DNA of 64,000 nucleotides from Massariosphaeria phaeospora (lineage: Eukaryota > Ascomycota > Dothideomycetes > Pleosporales), in contig JAADJZ010000004.1 in the NCBI GenBank assembly GCA_011032825.1, forward strand, positions 930,001 through 994,000. The letters run 5' to 3'. The notes beneath the pieces were generated by a model. The model was not told where the DNA came from, did not search any database, and saw only the letters and a program-made list of their open reading frames with translations. The translations under genes were made by a program, and so were the position numbers. This document shows, piece after piece, positions 32,156-41,539 of the stretch. The first letter of the stretch is position 1. Each line of letters begins with the position of its first letter.

Positions 32156-33359
32156 AATCGCCCCCAACAATTTGAATCCTACAGTTCATGTGGGAAGATG
32201 TCCAAAAAGCCGTTATGTATCCGCCAGAAGGATACTGAAACTGTTGTAGTGATAATTTAGAAAGCCATTCAAGGCCGGTGCCTATCAGCGGAGCCACTAC
32301 AAACGAATTCGGTTGGAAGCGGACATGCCGCACAGTGATCTGCGGTTGAACTTGATTCACTACATACGCCCCTCGGTACATACGGAGTTCCGTGCGCCGC
32401 GTTCAAAATAAGACGCTGTTCTCACAACATTTCATAGGCGACGCATCCCTTCAAGCCGAACAAGCCTCCGCACATCCATTTTCCAAGAGGTACTTTAGAA
32501 TTTTCCCTCGTTTGGTTTTACTAGAGCTTGAAGACTTCGAGGGGCCAAACGAAACGTGATAGGCTGATCCATCTGGTTGTGAAATATATATTCTTTGAGC
32601 ATGTCGTCATACGATAGTTGTGGCGAAGATGAGGCGAAGGATGAGAATGTCGGTCAACGCAAACGCAACCCTGCGTCTGGTCCAATAGGGTTGTGGCACA
32701 CACCATTGACACACATGCGCTGTGCCTCTTTACATTGCGGCGCGACTACTCTCGCGTCATGGTTTCTTGATAATCGACGCGGGGCGGTGTCGATTCTCTG
32801 AAATTGATCAGGATAAAAGACTTGGAGGCGGCGAGACGATAGGACTTGGTAATTTATCGATGTGGCCGCGTTGTGAAACTTATTCATCGTCTCCTAGGCT
32901 CTGTCACTGCGAGCTCCTGAAGCAATTCGCTTGTGTCACAAGGTAGCGAAGCTATCAAAGTCCAATTCCACAACTTGGACACCCCCGTGCCACAGAATAC
33001 CAACAGTGCAGGTGCTACTGTAGTGTAAGGAAACCAGTTAACGAAACAAACCACCATGTAATCCCCCGCACACAGCCCCCGTACACGGAATCTCGATATA
33101 CGATGTGGAATGCACCCGCGTGAAATTGATCGCAGTGCCGGGAACGGCATCCTGCCCACAGGTATCCTCCGACCAGCGTTTACACTGTGCTTGCCCTACA
33201 TCCCCCACAGAATTCGGAGTACAGAACAACAGCGCGAGGTAAGGCGTCCAACGCTGTATGTATGTCTAATACCAGCACGCAGTGCTCGCACGAGATATAC
33301 GACAGTGCTGGTTAGGGCGCCTTGTCCATGGGTATCTTCCGACCGGAGGTCGCGTAACA

Positions 33360-33753
33360 TACTGCGTGTTTGCACCTACGAGTGCACAAACAGGGTATTT
33401 TGTAATGCACGTTTGCGCTGTTTTCAATTAAGCTAACTATAGAATATAAACATGTTATATATCAATTTAGAGCCCTAAGCCGCGCGGATTAAGTAAATCC
33501 TATATTAGCACCCTCTAAGGTTTCTGTACAAGCGATTTCTAGCATTAAAGCTCCTAGAATTAATGTTGTTTTGTCTACTCATGTAACAATCTTATTTGTA
33601 TAGTGTAACAGCACCTGCAGGTTGCTACACTAAATCTAGTGCCTGTATACGCTTACTCATACACCTATAGAGCCTTAGAAACGCCCTATATTGGCGTCAA
33701 AAACCCTCTATAGAAACCCCTGTTTGCCCACTCGTAGGTGCCAACACGCAGTA
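33360..33753. mobile_element. MITE-like element with ~35-bp terminal inverted repeats and TA flanks
   Basis: The left end CTGCGTGTTTGCACCTACGA (from 33362) is the inverse of the right end TCGTAGGTGCCAACACGCAG (to about 33751). The match extends inward through GTG-CAAACAGGG with two or three mismatches. Both ends are bordered by TA, as expected for a Tc1/mariner-type target duplication. The ~320-bp interior is AT-rich, has no open frame and is unlike its GC-richer flanks. It sits inside the diverged ~110-bp series. No transposase is present, so it would be non-autonomous. Confidence 0.8.
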
Positions 33754-33833
33754 CACACCATACTTGATGTACATGCCACACAGGATATAACCCCAGCTCT
33801 TGTACGGCATCTATGATCTGCACCACACAGAGA

Positions 33834-33987
33834 GAGTTTTCGCAAAGCTCGAACTTGCTGCGGAGAGCGCAATGCTGCCACTCAGGTCACAGACCGCAGT
33901 ACGGGGCCCCACAAAGCGAACACCCACTCAGCTCACGCTGAAAACAAATGAGGCTCTCCGCAGCAAGTTCGAGCTTTGCGAAAACTT
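33834..33987. repeat. hairpin repeat with 33-bp arms, related to copies A and C
   Basis: The left arm GTTTTCGCAAAGCTCGAACT (33836 onward, ending GGAGAG at 33867) is the exact inverse of the right arm at 33954-33986. About 86 bp lie between the arms. The right half, from ACACCCACTCAGCTCACGCT on, matches the dispersed repeat at 22502-22616. Confidence 0.85.
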
Positions 33988-35494
33988 TCCCCCGGGCAAG
34001 GCGTGAAACGACATATGTATGTCTCATAGCAGCCCTGCGCGGCTCGTATCTCCCGCCGGCGTTGCACGACATCCAGATCTGCACCACACCTGCCGCACTG
34101 CAGCTGCTGGGTCAAGCGTCCAATATGTCCGTACCAGCTCAGCCCTGTACGGGGCGTATCTTCCGAGCGCAGTTCACGTAGAATGTACCGACATGTACAT
34201 ACCACAGTGCTAGGTAGGCCATGGTCGTATGTATGTCTCACTCCAGCCCTGCGCTGTACAGGGCATATCTTCCGAACGGACGTTGCATAGCATGTTTATC
34301 CCATATTCTCCGCATCTACAAGCCACGGGGCTGGGTAGGCCGTCTTTGTATGTCTCGGGATAGCCCTGTGCCGGGCCTGTCCTCCGTACCAACGTCGCGC
34401 CGCACCGCATATGCATGGACTTAACAGGCAGCCACGTTAAGACACCAGCCTTCAACCACGCTGCCGGGTCAAAGATCTCAGATACAATTCTGTGCGGGTT
34501 GCGTCTTTCAAATGCAAACCACGTAGCCCTCTGTCCTCCGCAATGCTGGATGTGCTCTCAGATGTCAGGCAAACAAAGCTCTCAACAACCTGCTCTACTT
34601 ACCAAGCTGGTGCGTTTGCTATAACCACAGGTCATGTCGCCCATCGAGCCCGCACAGCATTCATCCGACAATTGTATATGGTGGCACAGTGTACAGGTTT
34701 CGAGCGCCTCCGGCTGCGTCAATGTGGCACGGAGACAGGCACACTCGCTGCCAACCAAATCAATCCTTCCGGGAACCTATCATTGGCATGATTGGATAAG
34801 TCAAAGATTCGAGACAAATTTGACTGGTTAGATATCTGCTGTCGTTAGATTAGACGGATTGATAATCGATTATTTATTTTATTGTAGAGTGGTGGTATAC
34901 TAATTTAGAACCAATCCGATCTTGACTTACAAAATGATTTGACCGCAAACAAACAGTGTCCTTAATTGATTCAACAGGTTTTATCTATAACTAAGCGATT
35001 TAATTGGGCGCATGCAGCCAGAGGGTATAAGTCAAGTGGCTTCAAGATCCAGGCTGGAGTGCTGGTTCCTACTACATACATGCTATTTCGAAACGAATCT
35101 CATTAATTACGGTACGTATCTTGTGGGAGCCTGAAAAGGCGATAATAGTTCTATCTAGGTAGATCGTGGAGCAAATGTCACGTGTGTGTGGTGACAGCTT
35201 CTTCTGTACACCGCAATGCATCCGCCGGGTCTCCACCGTACCAAAAACAAATCCGTGCACAGACCAAGGGGAAAACCACAACTCTCTTGCACAACGTCAC
35301 CCATCTTTTCAACCGCTCCAACATCGACGACAGTCTCACCCGCCACTCTCGTATCCAAGCTTCTCAGGAAAAAGAAAGCTTGTCGGGGTGGATGGCGCGT
35401 TGGTGGGGCGGCGCGCGGGCCGCTCCGCAGAATCCCTTCCCGCGACCTCATCTCTCCTCACAACACTACTACGACACCACCACCATCACCACAC

Positions 35495-37393
35495 CTATCT
35501 ACCTCTCCCCCTGTCCGCCTTAATCAAATCCGCCGCCCTCTCCGCCACCGCATAAACCGTCGCCATCGGATTCCCTCTCGTGGTAACCGGGAAAACACTC
35601 GCATCCACGACGCGCAAGTTTCGCGTCCCATGCACCACCAACCGCGGACTCACCACGCCGCCCAGCGCCGCCGGCAGCATCGCGCACGTGCTCGTCGGGT
35701 GCCAGCTACTCAGCACCGTCGCCCTGACGTACTCGCGCACAGCAGCGAGGTCGCTCAGGTCCGACGGCGCGGCGGCGTTGCGGCGCCCGCCGGGCTTGAG
35801 CAGCGAGGCGAGGGGCTCGGTGGCGGCGATGGTGCCGATGTACGTCATGTGGCGAGCGAGCGCCTCGAGATCGAGTGGGTGCGAGAGGTACTTTGGGTCG
35901 ATCTTAACGGGGCTCGAGGGTTCGGCGTCGCGGATGTGGACGGAGCCGCGGGAGAGGGGCTGCAGGAGGCCGATGGCGATGGAGTAGAAGTGGCCGGGCT
36001 AGAAGTCGGTCGTCATGAGGCCGCTGCCCGAGCCCGTCGTTCCGAAGTTGCCTTGCGCGGCGTAGGTGAAGGAACCGGCCGTCGACTCGGCGGGGTTTTC
36101 GAGGAGAGCATGCACGAAGGCGGTGTGGGCGGGCTCCAGGGGGTGCTGGTCTTCGGGGTAGGTGGATGTTTGTGAAAGTTTGCGGATGTTCGCGCGTCCC
36201 TCCTCGCTGAGTGCTTCTTGAAGAGCTAGGAGCGCGTACGAGAATATACCGCCGACACCCAGGGGTCCGGATTTGTTGGCTGCGTATTGCTCCATGGCGT
36301 GTTGCAGGCTCGCGGGATCCTGGCGCAGTAAATCATCAATCGCGTCCACGCCCTCGCGAACTTCGAAACTGAAGCCCGTCATAGGGTGATCCTGGAGGTT
36401 TTCGCTTACGTACTTGTTGTCGATGATGACGGGTATGCCCAGCTCGTTGAGCAGTCTCGCGTCGCCAATGCCGGACAGCTCCAGCAGCTTTGGCGAGTGC
36501 AGTGTCCCGGCGTAAAGTATTACTTCATCTCTCGCGTGCACCGTCATCGTTTCGCCGTCTCGCTCATATACGCGCCAGTAGCACTCACGGTTGAAGAGGT
36601 ACTGTCCAAGACGATCTTTTGGACTGTCGCTCCTGTTACGACGTGCAGATTAGGCCGGTGCCGCACCGGCTGCAGGTACGCAGATGCCGAGTAGCTGCGC
36701 TGTCTCGTCTCCGCATCAATCGACGCAGCATTCGTATACGCGCCCGTGATCTCGCCCGAAAACGGATCCCCAGTGCAGCGATGACCCAGGCGTTCCAGAG
36801 TCTCGATCCACGCCTTCGGCAGCGGATTGCCAAGATCATCGGGGAAACTGGTTTGCATGGGACCATTATGACCGCTGACGTTGGCGTCGATGTAATCCAG
36901 ACGAAGGTGTTCGCGAACGGCGGGATCGGATGGGGAAACCAACGTGTGCGCCTTCTGGAAGTACGGACTAAGCGTGTCCCAGTCCCAGCCAGGATTTCCC
37001 AGTGCCGCCCACGTATCGACGCCGATCTTGGACGTCGCTACAAACGCTTGCCCGTTGATTGCGCTGCTTCCGCCGAGGACGCGCCCGTGGGATATGTTCA
37101 TGCGCTTGCCTCCCGCGGCCTCCTACATTGCAGCATCAGCATGCCATCTGAACGAGTGCGACTTCAAAATAAGGACGGCTCACTTGAGGCTCGGTAGGTG
37201 TGTTCCAGTCGGCATCCGAGCCGAGAAGAGTCGGGAAAAGCGCCGGCGTGGTGACTCTCGGGTCGGAGGTCAAGTCCTCGCCGGCTTCTAGGACGACGAC
37301 GTGGGTGGCGGCGTCTTCGGTGAGGCGGTTGGCGAGGACGAGGCCGGCTGTGCCGCCGCCGATGATGACTAAATTGAATATGCGATTCTGCAT
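35495..37393 (-). pseudogene. GMC (glucose-methanol-choline) oxidoreductase pseudogene
   Basis: Exons 37393-37184 and 37122-35495 with a 61-bp intron. The ADP-binding start is LVIIGGGTAGLVLANRL. GRVLGGSSAINGQAF is GMC signature 1 and GTLHSPKLLELSGIG is signature 2. The C-terminal WHPTSTCAM and GNPMATVYAVAERAADLI carry the His/Asn catalytic pair. Two lesions break it. Near 36571-36576 the frame slips by one base between TVSATGA and YERDGETMTVHARDEV. An in-frame TAG at 35999-36001 sits in TTDF-x-PGHFYSI, where the family has a residue such as Gln (CAG to TAG is a CpA-to-TpA change). The stop precedes the catalytic pair. The product would be inactive unless the assembly is wrong twice. Substrate unknown; such enzymes include aryl-alcohol oxidases and secondary-metabolite dehydrogenases. 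Confidence 0.85.
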
Positions 37394-38002
37394 TGCGGTG
37401 ACGCTGAGAAAGATTATCGTTTGCGGGGTCGTCGTTTGAGGAAATGAGAAACAGAATACAGATCAGACAAGAAGGGAATGCGTAAGTGAGAAGAGGTACA
37501 TGATGTGATGATATGGCAGCACTGTGCCTCATGCATCATACATCGATGAGACCATTTGAAATCAGGCGTGCGGCAAAGCTGCATCCTCGGTGATACCACC
37601 GTCAGACTTTCCCCTCTATTCAGAGGTAAGCAACGGAAGACTGCCGACACATTGTATGGACTTCCACAGCTAACCGTGAGCATAGCATCGGTGTGGGAAT
37701 CTGTAAACAGTTGAAGTAATACATAACTATACGTGCATCATACCGGACGTGTCTATTACACCCCGTCAACTCAATGGAAGAGGGCTACGGCCCATGCGAC
37801 GGGCGACTCTCTCGAACCCTCGGTTTCTTAGACCTCGCACCGTTATCCTCCGTGTTCAAAAAACATAAGATCGGCGCCGGGCGCAGCGTCGCTGGCCGAA
37901 CCCAGTGAGGGTATTGCACCATCGCATAAACTCCGTCCGTTTCACTGAATACAGTATAAAAAAAACCCCTTGGCATTGCCATGTCGGACCTACGGCGCAT
38001 CA
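37394..38002. other. intergenic region
   Basis: Upstream of the GMC pseudogene and downstream of the seven-TM gene, both on minus. No gene or repeat is seen. Confidence 0.5.
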
Positions 38003-39306
38003 TCAAACCGTGAGCGTACGCGCATGCTGCTCAGCAAGCTGGTCACTGTCGCCGCCCGTGCTGCGCCCCATGCTATCGCGATGATGCGTCCCCATATCCG
38101 CCGGGTCTTTAGTCAGTTCCTCAGCGACCTCGTCTTCAGCCCAGCGGCTCTCGGTCTTTGAGAACAGGTTGCTGTCGAGCGTGGCGCCGGGGCTGCGCTT
38201 CATCTTGATGGGTTTCGAGCCGATGGTCCCCGTGCCGTCTTTCGGGTACGACTTGCCGCTGCGGTTGCCGCGGTTGGCGAAGAAGATGACGCCGAAGGTC
38301 GGCACGCAGGCGACGAGGATGCCGCCGGACATTTCGGCCGTGATGAGGATGGAGCTGTCGAGGCCGCAGTAGGAGAAGTCCGGGCGGGCGGGGCACGTCA
38401 CGGTGTCGATGAGGCGGCCGAGGTTGATGCCGGCGGTGCTGGGGTGGAGGTTAGCCTTTTGAGATGGTTTGATATCGTCTTGAAGAGTGCTTACAGAAGA
38501 CCGAGTGCGAAAGAGACGGTGACGCCCCATTTCTTCTGCTTCGTCATCTGCAGCCGCCACACGAGCGGAAGCGGCAGGAAAACGACCCAGATGTCGACAA
38601 CCATGTTGAATGCGCCAGAGAACAGTTCGATGGCGGTGGTGTTGCCACACGTGCCCCCTTTGATCTTTCGGTTCCAGTTGTATGCGATTGGCCGGCAGAG
38701 CAGGGAGATGGTGAAGACGCAGGCTACCCAGTACGCGACGACTACGGCGGCCGTGGTGATGGCAACGCGGCGGAAGCTTTTTTGCCGGAAGATCTCCATG
38801 TAGGTCAGAAGGATGGCCACCCGGAATGAGGCCACCGAGGTAGCCCAGAACCACTGGCCCGCAAAGAACAACTAGGAGGTCCCGTTAGTCTCTTTGTCTA
38901 CGAGCGCAAAGAGAGCCAGGAGTGCTTACCTTTAACGTAATTACTATCTCGTCGAAGTTCAGTTCTTTAACATGTCGACCGTGGCCTCCATAGCCGATAG
39001 CTGGACCGGTTAGCGCTTGCACACACGAGTCTACGGCCGAAGACAAAGACAAAGACATACCGAAGTATTTCCCAATCACATAGCCGACCAGACAAAACTG
39101 CGCACATCCGGTCAGCTTCTACCCAGTGCCTTTACAAGCAGACGAGGACTTACGAAAGAGAGAAAGACGAGATAGTCCTGCGGTTTCAACGCCTGCTTCC
39201 GCGTGCGCGAAGCCAGGACCCGCAAGAAGACAGCGCCGGCACTCAACGGCAGCAGCAGGCACGATATGACGATGAAGCTGGCAGCCTTGCCAGATACCAG
39301 GCCCAT
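38003..39306 (-). CDS. Seven-TM rhodopsin-domain (Pth11-like) membrane protein, paralogue C
   Basis: Five exons, 39306-39154, 39097-39061, 39000-38930, 38871-38495 and 38438-38003; 357 codons, length divisible by three. Hydrophobic segments begin with AASFIVISCLLLPLSAGAVFL. The fungal rhodopsin-domain pattern follows: DYLVFLSF in place of the usual WDD, AIGYGGHGRHV, FWATSVASFRVAILLTYMEIF, CRPIAYNWN with CGN, NMVVDIWVVFLPLPLVWRLQM, and SSILITAEMSGGILVACVPTF. The cytosolic C-terminus is polar and Ser/Lys/Asp-rich. Such proteins are plasma- or endomembrane sensors or of unknown role; Pth11 itself senses host surface cues. The 37- and 71-nt exons match the two other paralogues in this window in length and phase. 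The start is supported by signal-anchor-like composition. Confidence 0.88.
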
Positions 39307-39959
39307 GGTCGCGATGAGAGAGCGAGCGGTCGGTCTCTCAGATCAGATCAGATCAGATACTAGAAGAGCAAAGATGTGCGTGCGACGTGGCGGATCGGAC
39401 TCGCAGCGGTGCGACCACTCGCGGTCGTATATGCTGCACTTATCAATAAGCACCCCCGTCCCCCCCTCCGCCGGAGATGTCTGGCAGTGGGGCGGGGATC
39501 GCGCGCGGACGGCGTTCGCGGTATCCTGCACTTTGCCATCCCTGCAGCATGTCGGCACTAGTGCGCATGGGTCGAAAGCCGTTGGTGAACCCGGTACACG
39601 TGCATAGGCGAACTCCCCGTAAGCGCCGGACTCTGGCGAACGACGACGCCGGCTAATTATTTCGCTCGCCGGAGTCTGCGTGGCCTGCCTAGCCTGGGGG
39701 GGTAATACTGTAGTCTGTAGGTACGTACGTACATACCTCCAGGGTCTCAGGACGCCGACGCCGACGCCGCACCCGCAAGCCCGTCAGCTAGAGCCTCCGA
39801 CGCGGCCTTACATGCGGTAGGTACTGTACCCAGCGGACGGACACTACGCATGCAATCACCACCTCCGATAGGAATATATGTATGTATGAGGCCACCAGTT
39901 TGGAAGCCCATATTGCACCAACAACCCTCAACAATTCCCTCAGATAATTGCACGCAACC
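39307..39959. other. divergent promoter region
   Basis: Lies between the seven-TM gene (-) and the methyltransferase gene (+), so it may serve both. It contains a short GATCA run at about 39340-39360 and GTAC/ATAC simple sequence at 39720-39737. No gene is seen. Confidence 0.5.
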
Positions 39960-41047
39960 ATGACGGACGCGTACGCTGAGAACATGGGCCGGGACGAGCC
40001 CGAGGCCCAGAGGTACGTTTACGTTTCCGTTCACCTCCCCCCCTCCCCCTCCCTCTACATCCCTACTCTGCTACTCTGCGTGCCGGCCGGCCGTCGGGGT
40101 TCAGTTCAGACTTGCAGCAAAACAATAGATATCTGACATGGCACTAGACTCGATGAGCAATTCGCGCTCTTGAAAAGGTATGCTGTTCGGTCCAGCCCTG
40201 CCCTGTCGTGCTCCCCTTTTCGCTCGCCGCTCAGTGAAGTCAATCTGCCGTGCCTGTGCCTGTGCCGACACGTGAGTGCAGGAACATCGGATACGTCGTG
40301 CACCCCTCGATCACGCAACAGCTGCCCGCATCGCCGCGCATCGCCGACGTCGCGACAGGCACCGCCGTGTGTCTGCGCACCCTGCACGCCGACGCCGCCT
40401 TTCCATCCACCACGCACTTCTCCGGCTTCGACATCTCGGCGGCGCTGTTCCCGCCCGCCAGCTCCCTGCCGCCCAACATCTCACTCCACGAACTCGACAT
40501 CAAGGCGCCCATTCCGGAAGCGCTTAAAGGCCAGTTCGACGTCGTGCACGTTTCCCTCCTCGCCGCGGGCGTCGAGCCCGCCGAGTGGCCGCACGTCGTG
40601 GCCAACACGGCGCAACTCCTCGCGCCCGGCGGCTGGCTGCAGTGGACGGAGTGCAACTGGGCGGCCGCCAAATGCCTGCGCGGCCTCCCCTCGTCGCGCG
40701 TGCGCGTAGCCGACAAGTGGCGCTCGCGGTTCGCCAGCGCGCTGGGCGAGAAGTTCACCGTGGGGTGGAGCAGCCTGGCGGACAATATGCGGGCGGCGGG
40801 GCTGGAGAGTGTGGACTGGGAAGCGGTGAGCTCGGATCGCGTGGTGGAGACGAGGGAGGCGGGCGCGCGGAACAGTATGAAAGCGGTGTTTGCGTGGGTG
40901 GATATTATGGTGGGGAGGGGCGCGTATAAGGAGGTTGGGGAGGAGGAGTTGAGGAGGGATAAGCAGGTTGTGGAGGAGGAGATTGGGGAGGGGTGTTATG
41001 TGAGGTTTGATGTTTATACGGTGATGGGGAGGAGGCCGGGTGTGTAG
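39960..41047 (+). CDS. SAM-dependent class I methyltransferase
   Basis: Three exons, 39960-40012, 40148-40177 and 40282-41047; 282 codons. The two small first exons give MTDAYAENMGRDEPEAQRLDEQF...KRNIGYVVHPSI, the usual entry helix of fungal LaeA/UMTA-like methyltransferases. Motif I reads RIADVATGTAVCLRTL, where the canonical GxGxG loop is changed to AxGxA. Post-I is FSGFDIS. The region FDVVHVSLLAAG...LAPGGWLQWTEC carries motifs II and III. Loss of glycines in motif I may weaken SAM binding. Between residues 200 and 240 the helix pattern matches the substrate-lid region of the family. It is convergent with the P450 at 41540. Substrate unknown; this family methylates secondary metabolites or acts in regulation. 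Confidence 0.85.
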
Positions 41048-41539
41048 GGTAGTGCTGTGTTTAGGTAGCGAATTGGTAGATAGGGGTAAATAGTGGTGCT
41101 AGGCTACTCTTCGTGGCTATAATACATGGTGGCCTAAAGGTTAGCTTCTCATTAGTAATTTTCTACGATTATCAAGGACGTTTACCAATTAGCGGGGTCC
41201 GTGGCTCCGTGGCTGCTCCTTGTGGACCAAGTAATAGTGCCCGGGGTTGGGTTGGGTTACTCCACCACTAAATCACTACCTATCATCTCACTCGCTCATT
41301 ATGCCTCCTCGCTAATCCACACCCAAGACACCCATTCGATATCTCAAGATCAGATCAGATTATATCAAATCAGATTGGATTAATATCCTCTCTACACAAC
41401 CCCCCATACATCCGTCACTTCTACATACATACACACCATCACACCACCCAACTGCAATCCCCCCCTCTCCCCTCCCCTCCTCTCCTCTCCTCCTTTCCTC
41501 TCCCCTCTCCCCTCTCATCCCCTCTTCCACCACCCCCTC
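41048..41539. repeat. convergent spacer with a long pyrimidine tract
   Basis: Separates the 3' ends of the methyltransferase and the P450. From about 41458 to 41535 the + strand is almost only C and T (CCCCTCTCCTCT-type), with A near the end; on the P450 transcript strand this is a G/A tract just past the stop codon. Confidence 0.75.

Larger units (their letters stand above)
33150..34420. repeat. diverged tandem series, unit about 110 bp
   Basis: The word GTATCTTCCGACCG and variants recur at about 33161, 33331, 34046, 34156, 34265 and 34377. A second word, TATGTATGTCTCA and variants, recurs at about 33259, 34014, 34228 and 34349. CAGCCCTG(C/T)(G/A)C precedes the first word in several units. 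Steps are about 107-114 bp in the right half; the left half is interrupted by the inverted-repeat element and the hairpin. Confidence 0.6.
32156..35494. other. 3.3-kb repeat-rich, gene-free island
   Basis: Contains a TA-flanked inverted-repeat element (33360-33753), a hairpin repeat (33834-33987) and a diverged ~110-bp tandem series (33150-34420). A minus-strand frame at 32049-32381 encodes hydrophobic segments and may be the 5' part of a membrane-protein gene whose remains run into the adjacent FAD oxidoreductase frame. No intact gene is seen. The stretch 34800-35050 is AT-rich. Confidence 0.6.

Noticed and set aside
35216..36175. 319-codon plus-strand frame overlapping the GMC pseudogene
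   Set aside because: It is antisense to clear GMC oxidoreductase motifs and has a basic, low-complexity start.
36541..36600. A 26-nt intron (GTGAGT...ATGAG) as an explanation of the GMC frame change
   Set aside because: Too short for a spliceosomal intron, and removing it deletes residues that fit the family; a one-base slip is simpler.
39338..39362. GATCA tandem as a CRISPR-like or regulatory array
   Set aside because: Only a short simple repeat without spacers; eukaryotic context.
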